In this document: positions 6,557-15,045 of the stretch, piece by piece
Numbering within the stretch: position 1 is the stretch's first letter
Layout: each line of letters begins with the position of its first letter
Position numbers and translations under genes: made by a program
The notes under the pieces: generated by a model
The model's input: only the letters and a program-made list of their open reading frames with translations
What the model was told of the DNA's origin: nothing
The model's database searches: none
IMG/VR virus record: IMGVR_UViG_3300037847_000173
Span: 1 to 21,245 of that record
Source of the DNA: a virus
Length of the DNA: 21,245 bases
Strand: one strand, 5' to 3'

Positions 6557-7927
6557 ATGAATTATGTAGAACTAATTAACGCTGTGCTTTTCGATCTTAA
6601 TGAAACCACGATTGCAGAGACTGCTGCTGGTCTGTCTGGAACACGAGGCGTGCAGACGACAGTTAAAAAGGACATAAACAGAGCTATACGAGACATTGAG
6701 GCTGAATACATGCAATGGCCTTGGAACTTTCTTAGCGCACGTTACACACTGTTTGGTGGCCGAGGTAAGTACACGTACCCCATAAAGGTAGAGGTGTCTA
6801 GCGTTGGTGGGGGCTTTACTCCTAATGAAATGATCACAGGTGGCACCTCATCTGCAAAGGGTATTCTGCGTAGGGTGCCACCTCACGGCGGTCACGCTGA
6901 TGAACAATTTATGCTCATTGAGCCGATTGAAGGCACGTTTCAATCTTCAGAAACTCTTACAGGTGTATCCTCCACGTTTACAGCTACGTCAGGAGACATA
7001 ACATTCTGCACTGATGTAGACTACGACACATTCTTTTTACGCCCACAGAACCTGATTAGGCAGGGCGACTTTGACAAGACGTTTACTCTAGGCTCGTACT
7101 GGGATAGCAGAAGCTCTGACCCTGCAGGAACAAGCACCTCTGGCACCCCCGCACTAAGTAACTCTGTGAGCGGCAGAACTTATGCGGCGGGTGTTTTGCG
7201 TTTGAACGCTGGTTGTGTAGATCAAGCACTGCCCACTGTTGAAAACAGAGTGTATAGAGTTACTGCAAGGATTGCATCTGGCACTATCTCATCAACGTCA
7301 GAAACACTGAACGTATTTGCAGGTTCTAGCAGTGACAAGGACTCTGACCTATCAACTACGTTTACCATAGACAATGTTGGTAATGGTGAAATTAAGACGG
7401 CTACATTTACTGCATCAACGCAGCAGACTTTTATTAGCCTTAGTAATACTGCATCAACAAACTTAGACATAGACTTCGTTGAGGTGTTTGAGGACGATGC
7501 GTCTGCAAAAACTCTAGAGTACAAATCAATTGATGAATACCATGAAGGTAGAGGTCGCTACCATACGTCATACAGAGAGAACGAGTTCTTAGCTCTTAAC
7601 TCACCCGATGATGGGTTCACCACTCCTCAATGCGTGTACCGTGTCAAAAACGACAATGCCTTTGGTATCACACCCATACCTGAAAATACACAATATGATG
7701 TTGAGTTTGACTTTTATGACTCGTCCCCAGAACTAAGTGTATTTACTGACACACCAAAGATACCAACACGTTATCATGACGTAATTGTAGCGCGTGTAAA
7801 ATACTTTGTTCACATACTGCGTGGTAACGACCAAGCTGCACAGTTTGCATTCCGCGACTATGAAAATGGTGTGCGGAGAATGCGTACTGAGCTAACGAAC
7901 CAAAAAGACTACATGAGAGCCGTTTAA
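6557..7927 (+). CDS. Head-tail adaptor / tail tubular protein A-like, with inserted beta domains
   Basis: 456 residues. The core is split. Residues 1-75 are helical then beta (INRAIRDIEAEYMQWPWNFLSARYTL) and 316-456 return to the same theme (KSIDEYHEGRGRYHTSYRENEFLALN, then a helical end RYHDVIVARVKYFVHILRG), the organisation of T7 gp11-like adaptors. Between them sit two apparent insertions. One at 80-155 holds two similar half-units (NEMITGGTSSAKG and SETLTGVSSTFTA, each after a Phe). The other at 166-313 begins NLIRQGDF and ends LDIDFVEVF, the frame of a carbohydrate-binding jelly-roll. The usual T7 adaptor is about 200 residues; removing both insertions leaves about 230. The next gene is the nozzle-like protein and overlaps by one base (TAATG). 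The adaptor call is moderately firm; the insertion folds are inference. Confidence 0.72.
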   Translation: MNYVELINAVLFDLNETTIAETAAGLSGTRGVQTTVKKDINRAIRDIEAEYMQWPWNFLSARYTLFGGRGKYTYPIKVEVSSVGGGFTPNEMITGGTSSAKGILRRVPPHGGHADEQFMLIEPIEGTFQSSETLTGVSSTFTATSGDITFCTDVDYDTFFLRPQNLIRQGDFDKTFTLGSYWDSRSSDPAGTSTSGTPALSNSVSGRTYAAGVLRLNAGCVDQALPTVENRVYRVTARIASGTISSTSETLNVFAGSSSDKDSDLSTTFTIDNVGNGEIKTATFTASTQQTFISLSNTASTNLDIDFVEVFEDDASAKTLEYKSIDEYHEGRGRYHTSYRENEFLALNSPDDGFTTPQCVYRVKNDNAFGITPIPENTQYDVEFDFYDSSPELSVFTDTPKIPTRYHDVIVARVKYFVHILRGNDQAAQFAFRDYENGVRRMRTELTNQKDYMRAV

Positions 7928-9456
7928 TGCCGACACAAGCGTTTCCTGTAAACTGCGATGGTGGACTAGTCCTCGACAAAAGTGTGTTTGTTGCAAAACC
8001 CGGAGAGGCTATCACTCTGCAAAACTATGAGCCATCTGTCACAGGGGGCTATTCTAAAATATTGGGCTTTACTAAGTTTGACAGCAATCAGGTGTCAGGG
8101 TCTGGTGGTATACTTGGTGTAGCTATATTTCAAGACAAGGTTGTTGCAGCGCGAGGTGCAAATGTTGCAACAAGCACAGGCTCTGGGTGGACAAACTTTG
8201 TAACTAACCGCACTAGCGCGGGGCGGTATACCTTTACAGTATATAACTGGACAGGCACCGAAAAGATTGCGATGGCCGATGGAGTCAACGATGCGGCCAT
8301 TTTTGATGGCAGCACATACACAGCATTAACTGGAGGTGCAGGTTCAGGTTCAGGCACAAAGCCCACAGCGCCTGAAGTTGTCATTGAGCATAAGAACCAC
8401 CTATTCTTTGCAGGAATGACAAACAACAGGCAGCTACTGCAGTTTAGTGCGCCATACGCTGAGAATGATTTTAGTGCCGCGTCAGGCGCAGGTCAGATAT
8501 CTATTGGTGACGAGATTGTTGGACTAGCTAGGTTTCGAGAAACTTTAGTTATATTTTGCAAAGACAGTATTTTTAGACTAGCAGGATCAAGTGTTTCCGA
8601 TTTTGTTCTCCAGCCTGTTACCAGAAATATCGGATGTCTGTCTAGATTTAGTATTCAAGAAATAGGCGGTGATCTTATTTATCTTGCGCCAGATGGACTA
8701 AGAACAGTTGCTGGTACTGAAAGAATTGGTGATACGGAACTAGGAACGATCTCTAAGCAAGTTCAGTCTAGATTAAATGAGCTTAGTGCTGCCCAGATAG
8801 CAAATATCTCTTCGCATGTTATTAGGAGAAAAAGCCAATATAGATTGTATTACCCTGCTAGCGGGGACTCAGAAGCAAATGCAGCAGGGCTTATGGCAGT
8901 TCTAAAACGAAGCACGGACACAGGTCAGATTGGGTGGGAGTACGCAGATTTAAAAGGTATAAAGCCTATGTCTGCCACGCATGGTGACATATCGGATGAA
9001 GAACTAGTTTTACACGGAGACTTTGATGGAGGTTATGTGTATCAACAAGAATCTGGTAGTACATTTGATAGCACTAACATTGCCTGTATTTACAGGACTA
9101 TCGATTACAACATGGGTGATGTAGGCATACGCAAGAACATGCAAAGAGTCGTTATAAACTACATCGGCACAGGCACAGTGTCCTCTGTAGATATGAACCT
9201 TGAATACGATTATGGAGACATACTATTACCAAGCCCTGCCCTGTATGACCTGCTAGACCCCTCTGGGTCAGCGTTTTATGGCAGTGCTATTATGGGCACA
9301 GCAGAGTACGATGCTGCAGTATATACGCCTCTTTACAGGCAATCTGTAGAGGGTTCAGGATTTGCAATAGCATTAAAATTTACAGATACAAGCACTAACC
9401 CTACGTATACGCTAAAAGGGTTTTCGCTAGAATTTACACCGGGAGGTAGAATGTAA
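7927..9456 (+). CDS. Tail nozzle / stabilisation protein (tail tubular protein B-like)
   Basis: 509 residues, beta-rich and propeller-like: repeated short blocks such as GGILGVAIFQDKVVAARG, NWTGTEKIAMADGVNDAAIFDG, HKNHLFFAG, EIVGLARFRETLVIFCKDSIFRLAG and IGGDLIYLAPDGLRTVAG, each an inner strand plus turn. This is the pattern of the nozzle or stabilisation proteins that follow the adaptor in T7- and P22-like tails. The C-terminal 150 residues (NMQRVVINYIGTGTVSSVDMNLEYDYGD) are a further beta domain. It overlaps the adaptor stop (TAATG) and its own TAA overlaps the fibre ATG, indicating translational coupling through the tail block. Length is somewhat below T7 gp12 (about 800 residues) but normal for the smaller marine and P22-type versions. 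Confidence 0.7.
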   Translation: MPTQAFPVNCDGGLVLDKSVFVAKPGEAITLQNYEPSVTGGYSKILGFTKFDSNQVSGSGGILGVAIFQDKVVAARGANVATSTGSGWTNFVTNRTSAGRYTFTVYNWTGTEKIAMADGVNDAAIFDGSTYTALTGGAGSGSGTKPTAPEVVIEHKNHLFFAGMTNNRQLLQFSAPYAENDFSAASGAGQISIGDEIVGLARFRETLVIFCKDSIFRLAGSSVSDFVLQPVTRNIGCLSRFSIQEIGGDLIYLAPDGLRTVAGTERIGDTELGTISKQVQSRLNELSAAQIANISSHVIRRKSQYRLYYPASGDSEANAAGLMAVLKRSTDTGQIGWEYADLKGIKPMSATHGDISDEELVLHGDFDGGYVYQQESGSTFDSTNIACIYRTIDYNMGDVGIRKNMQRVVINYIGTGTVSSVDMNLEYDYGDILLPSPALYDLLDPSGSAFYGSAIMGTAEYDAAVYTPLYRQSVEGSGFAIALKFTDTSTNPTYTLKGFSLEFTPGGRM

Positions 9457-11594
9457 TGGGTACAGGATACACAAAAACTGATCCCACTAACTTTGTAGAT
9501 GGAGAAACCATTCAGGCTTCCGATTTTACTACAGAGTTTAACGCGATTGACGCAGCTTTTGAGACAGGGGGCCATCAGCATGACGGCACTGACGGAGAAG
9601 GCGGGGCCATTGAGAAACTTCTCAGTAACACCATTACCTTTGGAACAGGTGCTGATACAGATGTAGCTGTTACTTTTGACGGTAACACTTCAGATGGTGT
9701 TTTAACTTGGATGGAGGATGAGGACTACTTCCAATTCTCCGATGACATTCTGCTAACCACTACAGAAAAGATACAGTTTGGAGATACTGCAAGCTTTATT
9801 CAGCAAAGCTCTGATGGCGTTCTGCGTATTGATGGCGAAGCAACAATTGATATGAACGCCTCTACTGCAGTCACAGTCAGCAACGATCTCAAGCTAGATA
9901 GTGATAGTGCAGTTCTTGGCTTTGGCTCTGATAACGATATCACTCTTACTCACGCTGCAGACACTAGCCTGACTCTTGGCGGTGCGGGAGGCACCACAGG
10001 GCTAATTATAAATAACACGGCCACTGATGGCGACCCGTTCTTATCGTTTGCACTGTCTGGCACACAGACATTTACGATGGGCATAGATGATGGAGACAGT
10101 GATAAGTTTAAGATTGGCACCAGTGCCATAGGAACTAGCACCGCCCTCACACTAGACTCTTCAGGCAACCTTGTCATTTCTGGTGATCTAACCGTCACTG
10201 GTGATGATATTACGATGGGAACAAACACTTCAGGTAATCTACTTATTGCAGACGGCACAAACTTTAATTCCGTTGCCGTAGGCTCTCTATCTGAAATATC
10301 CACCGTTGCAAACGATGACGTTTTCTTAGCTGTTGATACGTCAGGTGGCGGACTAAAGAAAATTCAGAGGTCTGCTATAGTTGCAGGGCTTGCTACTTCT
10401 AGTGCTATATCTAATGTTGTTGAAGATACGTCACCCCAGTTAGGCGGCGATCTAGACATGAATGGTCAAGACATTGTGACCACCTCAAACGCTGATCTAG
10501 AATTAGCCCCGAATGGCACAGGGCATGTGACAGTAAAGGGAAACACTAACCCCGGATCAATACAGTTTAACTGCGAAAGTAACAGTCACGGACAGATTGT
10601 TAAATCGCAGCCGCATAGTGCTAGTGTCACAAACGTTCTTACTTTGCCTCCGGGTGGAGATCAAGAAATTGTTGGAACGACCGCTACTCAAACGCTAACG
10701 AATAAAACATTAACGACCCCTGTGATCAACGCGGGTGCCGATCTTAAAAATGGCGCAACCAGTGCTGGCTTTGTAAAGTTTTTTGAAGACAGTGACAACG
10801 GTACAAATGCCGTTACTCTCATTGGCCCTGCATCTACGGCGGATGTGACAATAACTTTACCTGCAACTGCAGGAACAGTGGCTCTTACAGGAACTAGTGT
10901 TACTGTGCCTGATGACGGAACAGTGGGTTCTGCGTCTACAACTGATGCAATAACCATATCTTCTGCGGGTATTGTTACCTTTAAGGATGATATTGTTATT
11001 AAAGATGGCGGCACAATTGGTGTAGCTTCTGCGGCTGATGCAATGACTGTTTCTTCCGCCGGTATCGTTACTTTCAAAGATGACATACTTATAAAAGATG
11101 GTGGCACGATTGGTGTAGCATCCGCTGCAGATGCCATGACTGTATCTTCTGCAGGTATTGTCACATTTAAAGACGATATACTTATCAAAGATGGCGGCAC
11201 AATTGGTGTAGCGTCTGACGAAGATGTAATCACAATAGCATCAACAGGTGTAACCACGTTCTCAAAAGCAGTGGTTGGTAAATCAGATACGGATACTAGC
11301 AACTCAGGCAGTGTAACACTAGATTTTCAGGCCAATCAAAACTTTATTCTTACGCTCACAGGCAACGTGACCTTAGCTAATCCAAGCACAGAAGCTGTTG
11401 GACAAACAGGCGTTATTGTCTGCATACAAGATGGCACGGGATCACGCACGTTGAGCTTGGGAACAGACTATGAAACGGCAGGGGGTGCAGGTATTACTCT
11501 TAGCACCGCTGCAAGTGCTGTTGATGTTATACCTTATTTTGTAAAAGCGTCTGGTAGTATACAGCTTGGCGCACCACAATTGGCTTTCTCATAA
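9456..11594 (+). CDS. Tail fibre protein with 31-residue repeats
   Basis: 712 residues. The N-terminus carries a virion-anchoring pattern found in many short-tailed phage fibres: TNFVDGETIQASDFTTEFNAI, then GHQHDGT at residues 39-45. The shaft (60-480) is a long run of short beta repeats rich in Asp, Thr, Ser and Gly. It includes the fibre hallmark QTLTNKTLTTPVIN (about 410-423). Residues 489-612 hold four tandem 31-residue units, and 615-712 form a C-terminal beta domain (SVTLDFQANQNFILTLTGNV). A GGGAGG site (9441-9446) precedes the ATG, which overlaps the upstream stop. Its TAA overlaps the next ATG. Trimeric elongated fibre is the natural expectation. The C-terminal part is a plausible receptor-contact or trimerisation tip but shows no enzymatic motif. 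Confidence 0.82.
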   Translation: MGTGYTKTDPTNFVDGETIQASDFTTEFNAIDAAFETGGHQHDGTDGEGGAIEKLLSNTITFGTGADTDVAVTFDGNTSDGVLTWMEDEDYFQFSDDILLTTTEKIQFGDTASFIQQSSDGVLRIDGEATIDMNASTAVTVSNDLKLDSDSAVLGFGSDNDITLTHAADTSLTLGGAGGTTGLIINNTATDGDPFLSFALSGTQTFTMGIDDGDSDKFKIGTSAIGTSTALTLDSSGNLVISGDLTVTGDDITMGTNTSGNLLIADGTNFNSVAVGSLSEISTVANDDVFLAVDTSGGGLKKIQRSAIVAGLATSSAISNVVEDTSPQLGGDLDMNGQDIVTTSNADLELAPNGTGHVTVKGNTNPGSIQFNCESNSHGQIVKSQPHSASVTNVLTLPPGGDQEIVGTTATQTLTNKTLTTPVINAGADLKNGATSAGFVKFFEDSDNGTNAVTLIGPASTADVTITLPATAGTVALTGTSVTVPDDGTVGSASTTDAITISSAGIVTFKDDIVIKDGGTIGVASAADAMTVSSAGIVTFKDDILIKDGGTIGVASAADAMTVSSAGIVTFKDDILIKDGGTIGVASDEDVITIASTGVTTFSKAVVGKSDTDTSNSGSVTLDFQANQNFILTLTGNVTLANPSTEAVGQTGVIVCIQDGTGSRTLSLGTDYETAGGAGITLSTAASAVDVIPYFVKASGSIQLGAPQLAFS
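10920..11291 (+). repeat. Four tandem 93-bp (31-residue) repeats in the fibre gene
   Basis: Units run 10920-11012, 11013-11105, 11106-11198 and 11199-11291 (residues 489-519, 520-550, 551-581, 582-612). The consensus begins TIGVASAADAMTVSSAGIVT and continues FKDDILIKDGG. Units 2 and 3 are identical as protein but differ at 17 nucleotide positions, all synonymous. Units 1 and 4 are degenerate. The repeats build fibre shaft length. Confidence 0.9.
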
Positions 11595-13939
11595 TGGTTT
11601 TATCTAATTCACAATGGCTGGCTAACGCTGGCGCTGTCTTCGAGATAGATCAGTCAATTCGTTTTAACGAAGATGACTCGGCTCATTTAGACCGCACACC
11701 CAGCAGCGAAAGTAATCGGAACACCTTTACTTTTTCTGTGTGGATCAAACGAGGGCGGCTGACAAGTCACGGCAATATTTTATCTGCTGGGTCAGATTCA
11801 AATGATTTTACCTTTTTGTCGTTCGTCAACGATAAAATTGTTTTTGCTGATTGGAATGGTTCCTATAATTGGCAACTTGTTTCAACCGCTGTTTTTCGCG
11901 ACCCCGGTGCTTGGTACAATATCGTAGCCAAATATGACGACACACAATCTACTGCGTCAAACCGGGTGGAAATATATGTGAACGGGTCGAAAATTACTGA
12001 TTACGACACAGAAAGTTACCCAAGCCAAAACTATAACAACACTGAGATTAACAGTACAGATGAGCATACTATCGGGAAGCAAACGGCTGGGTCAGGAGCG
12101 AATGATTTATTTGACGGCTATATGGCAGAGATTGTGCTGGTGGATGGCACTGCACTAGATGCAAGCAGTTTTGGCGAGACTAATTCTGACACTGGTCAAT
12201 GGGTGCCGAAGGATGTTAGTGGCTTAACTTTTGGAACTAACGGCTTTCGCCTAAAAGGCCAAGACAGTTCTGCGTTGGGCGACGATACCTCTGGCAACGG
12301 CAACGACTTTACGTCATCAGGCTTGGCTGCGGCAGATCAGATGTCTGATAGCCCGACTAACAACCAAGCGACTCTTAACCCGTTGTTTACTGGAGCTGCT
12401 CTATCGGATGGCAACCTTGTAGCCACGGCTAGCGGTAACAGTTACCAACGAGCCTTCAGCACGTTTGCAATTGATGACGGTGGCAAACACGTCTGTGAGT
12501 TTCAAAAATCGTCAGGTACATTTGGCTTGATTGGCATAATGCAAAACGGAAACCATACGAACACCACGGGCAATTCCAATATGTATGGTTACAACTTAGG
12601 AACTGGCGAAGTCTTTAAAGGCAATCCTACAGCCAGCGTATTAACTGATCTTGGAACTGGCGCAGCCAACAGTTTGATGCGTATTGAATACGATGGCAGC
12701 AATGACACCATCAAAATCTTTGACGACGGCACAGAGATATTTCCAGCCTCGACAGGTGTTAGCAATACGGTTGGTTTAACTGGTCATAATTCGCTTCACT
12801 TTGGTTGTGCGCCCTATGCTTCCGGCACCATAATCACTGCTACTTTTTCGCCACTTAGCGGTACGCCAACAACAGGCTTTAAGGAATTAACTGCCCCTAA
12901 CCTACCTGACCCAACTATTGCCGATCCGAGCGACCACTTCAACACGGTTCTTTACACCGGCAACGGGGCGACCGGCCAAAGCATCACTGGCGTCGGGTTT
13001 CAGCCCGATTGGACTTGGACAAAAATCCGCAGTCCAAATGCGTACAGCCATCAACTTTTTGATGCTGTGCGGGGTGCAGGTAAAAACTTACAATCTAATA
13101 ACACTAATGCAGAAGGTGATCTCACGTCTGAATTTATTAGTTTTGACAGTGACGGGTTTAGCATTGACGATGTAAATCAGAACGTCAATGAAAATAGTAG
13201 CACATATGTTTCATGGAACTGGAAGGCTAACGGCTCTGGCTCATCTAACGAGGATGGCAGTATCAACACAACTGCTACATCTGCTAATACGACAGCGGGG
13301 TTTTCGATTTCGACCTTTACGGGCAACGGAACAAGCGGGGCTACTTTTGGGCATGGGCTAGGCGTAGCACCAAAGATGGTAATCGTCAAAGAGCGCAGCC
13401 CTGCCGGAAACAACTGGAAGGTCGGGCATGATGCTATGGGGTGGGGTAAATATATTGCGTGGGATACAAACGCAGCGCAAGTTACTGACTCCGCACATTG
13501 GAATGATACAGCACCCTCTAGTTCCGTTGTGACGTTGGGAGATGACACTGGCATCAATCAAAACACTGCAACTTATGTGGCGTACTGTTTCGCAGAAGTG
13601 GCAGGCTATAGTTCTATAGGCGGTTACGAAGGTAATGGTTCTACAAATGGTCCTTTTATTTACACTGGATTTAAACCAGCTTGGATTATGTTAAAGCGTT
13701 ATGATTCTAGTGCTGAATGGGAAGTGTCAGACCGTGTTCGTGATCCTGACAATCCGATAAGGTTAATTTTACAGCCAAACAGTAACGCGGTTGAGTGGGA
13801 CGCAACTACTAGAGATATAGACTGGCTTAGTAATGGCTTTAAGCACCGTAGTTCACACGCTGATTTTAATGCTTCTGGTGGTGATTATCTTTACTTAGCA
13901 TTTGCTGAGTCACCGTTCAAAACAGCAACCGCCCGATAG
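11594..13939 (+). CDS. Large LamG-domain adhesin / tail protein
   Basis: 781 residues in apparent modules. Residues 16-205 look like a LamG/concanavalin domain: IRFNEDDSAHLDRTPSS, FTFSVWIKRGRL, WYNIVAKYDDTQ, VEIYVNGSKI, IGKQTAG and LFDGYMAEIVLVDGTAL are the usual strands, including the FDGYMAEI signature. Residues 240-430 resemble a SPRY-like beta sandwich (NNQATLNPLFTGAALSDGNL, HVCEFQKSSGTFGLIGIMQ). Residues 447-545, 570-670 and 675-781 are three degenerate copies of a module with GNG, GFxPxW or its equivalent, a D/R/N-rich centre, a buried SDGF or SNGF and a final YV or YL aromatic strand. The family occurs widely in marine phages; its likely role is binding host surface glycans. It overlaps the fibre stop by one base and is followed by a chaperone-like gene, both consistent with a receptor-binding tail component. 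No lyase or sialidase residues are recognisable. Confidence 0.75.
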   Translation: MVLSNSQWLANAGAVFEIDQSIRFNEDDSAHLDRTPSSESNRNTFTFSVWIKRGRLTSHGNILSAGSDSNDFTFLSFVNDKIVFADWNGSYNWQLVSTAVFRDPGAWYNIVAKYDDTQSTASNRVEIYVNGSKITDYDTESYPSQNYNNTEINSTDEHTIGKQTAGSGANDLFDGYMAEIVLVDGTALDASSFGETNSDTGQWVPKDVSGLTFGTNGFRLKGQDSSALGDDTSGNGNDFTSSGLAAADQMSDSPTNNQATLNPLFTGAALSDGNLVATASGNSYQRAFSTFAIDDGGKHVCEFQKSSGTFGLIGIMQNGNHTNTTGNSNMYGYNLGTGEVFKGNPTASVLTDLGTGAANSLMRIEYDGSNDTIKIFDDGTEIFPASTGVSNTVGLTGHNSLHFGCAPYASGTIITATFSPLSGTPTTGFKELTAPNLPDPTIADPSDHFNTVLYTGNGATGQSITGVGFQPDWTWTKIRSPNAYSHQLFDAVRGAGKNLQSNNTNAEGDLTSEFISFDSDGFSIDDVNQNVNENSSTYVSWNWKANGSGSSNEDGSINTTATSANTTAGFSISTFTGNGTSGATFGHGLGVAPKMVIVKERSPAGNNWKVGHDAMGWGKYIAWDTNAAQVTDSAHWNDTAPSSSVVTLGDDTGINQNTATYVAYCFAEVAGYSSIGGYEGNGSTNGPFIYTGFKPAWIMLKRYDSSAEWEVSDRVRDPDNPIRLILQPNSNAVEWDATTRDIDWLSNGFKHRSSHADFNASGGDYLYLAFAESPFKTATAR

Positions 13940-13951
13940 GAGAATAAAATA

Positions 13952-14527
13952 ATGTGGAAATATAATAGCAGAACAATTAGAACAGGTAAATCATGGACCG
14001 ATGATAACGGTGTGCAGCATCCTGCTAATTGGCACATTTGGTCGCCATCAGATAAAGCTGCTGCTGGCCTTACTGAGGTTACACCAGAAACACCGCCAGA
14101 CTCGCGTCTCTATACTTGGGGCTACCAAGCTGACGGTGTAACAATCTCTAAAACAGCTAAAAATCTTAATGATGTAAATGAAGTAGACGGAGATGGTGAT
14201 CCTATTCTAGACGATGATGGCAATCAGCTTGTTACTCGCGGCGTTAAGTGGAATCTTAAACAAGAAGTAAAAACCCAGCAAGGTTCTTTGCTTGCTCAGA
14301 CTGATTGGGCGGTTGTCAGAAAAGCAGATAAAGGAACAGCGATACCATCAAATATCCAAACCTACCGAGATGCGATCCGCACCAAAGCTACAGAGATGGA
14401 AACAGCCATTGATAATGCAGCAAATACGGATGCAGTTGCAGCCCTGTTTGTAACATACACAACTAATGAAGATGGTAGTGTAACTAAGTCCGGTATTCTT
14501 TACGATTGGCCTGAATTAGAGGATTAG
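13952..14527 (+). CDS. Tail fibre assembly chaperone-like protein
   Basis: 191 residues. The N-terminal half (MWKYNSRTIRTGKSWTDDNG, then HPANWHIWS) is a small beta region. The C-terminal half carries the pattern seen in tail-fibre assembly and related proteins: LLAQTDWAVVRKADKGTAIP, then a helix NIQTYRDAIRTKATEMETAI that recalls the usual LL-TDW...YR-LR arrangement. An AGGAG site (13938-13942) precedes the ATG. It directly follows the adhesin, where such chaperones are typically encoded. In many phages the TDW segment is part of a fibre tip or chaperone, so it may remain on the particle. Confidence is moderate because only the short TDW/YR motif is diagnostic. Confidence 0.65.
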   Translation: MWKYNSRTIRTGKSWTDDNGVQHPANWHIWSPSDKAAAGLTEVTPETPPDSRLYTWGYQADGVTISKTAKNLNDVNEVDGDGDPILDDDGNQLVTRGVKWNLKQEVKTQQGSLLAQTDWAVVRKADKGTAIPSNIQTYRDAIRTKATEMETAIDNAANTDAVAALFVTYTTNEDGSVTKSGILYDWPELED

Positions 14528-14529
14528 AC

Positions 14530-15045
14530 GTGATCATTAGAGGTTTACTATTATTATTTGCTTTGTCTGTACTTATTCCTACCACAGTTTTAGCAGAGAC
14601 TAATACGGTATCTTCTACAGTAGTTACAGACAAAACTCCTCCTACAGCCTCTGCACCGTCTGTAGTAATTAATAATACAGACGTATGTAAAAGCGCCAAG
14701 AGTGCGGCGGTGCAGACACAGATATTTGGTTTTGCGGGTGGCGTTACAGTTACAGATGAAACCTGTGAGCTACTTAAATTAAGCCGCTCTCTGTACGGCA
14801 TGGGCATGAAGGTAGCAGGGGTTAGCTTACTCTGTACAGACCATAGAGTATTTGATGCTATGTGGATGGCGGGTACGCCCTGCCCGTACAAAGGTAAGAT
14901 AGGAAATGAGGCAAGGGTAGCATGGGAGGCTAATCCAAAGGACGCACCAGAAGGGAACACTGTGCTGGTTGTGAAGGAGGAGCATAGCCACTCAGAACGA
15001 GACGAAAAGTACGAGTTCCCGGATGAGTATGAATTTTCTGACTAA
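14530..15045 (+). CDS. Secreted four-cysteine protein, unknown function
   Basis: 171 residues, starting at GTG (14530), two bases after the upstream stop, with GAGGA about 6 bases before it. Residues 1-22 are a signal peptide (Arg4, hydrophobic core, VLA cleavage before Glu23). Residues 23-50 are a Thr/Ser/Pro linker. The mature domain has four cysteines (53, 79, 102, 118) with GFAGGVTVTDETCELLKLSR and CTDHRVFDAMWMAGTPCPYKG; even cysteine number in a periplasmic protein suggests two disulfides. The tail is charged (Glu/Lys/Asp/His). It overlaps the next gene by 23 bases, so the pair is translationally linked. I associate the domain with marine phage genomes but know of no assigned activity. 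The start relies on the signal peptide fit. Confidence 0.7.
   Translation: MIIRGLLLLFALSVLIPTTVLAETNTVSSTVVTDKTPPTASAPSVVINNTDVCKSAKSAAVQTQIFGFAGGVTVTDETCELLKLSRSLYGMGMKVAGVSLLCTDHRVFDAMWMAGTPCPYKGKIGNEARVAWEANPKDAPEGNTVLVVKEEHSHSERDEKYEFPDEYEFSD

Noticed and set aside
10920-11291. CRISPR array
   Set aside because: The repeats are 93 bp, contiguous without spacers and entirely coding.
10688-11302. A 204-residue open frame on the minus strand
   Set aside because: It is the antisense of the fibre repeats; its Val/Pro/Ser repeats mirror the plus-strand repeats, and it has no ribosome site or neighbours on that strand.
12932-13939. Diversity-generating retroelement target in the adhesin C-terminus
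   Set aside because: No reverse transcriptase, no template repeat and no adenine-biased variable copy were seen in the window.
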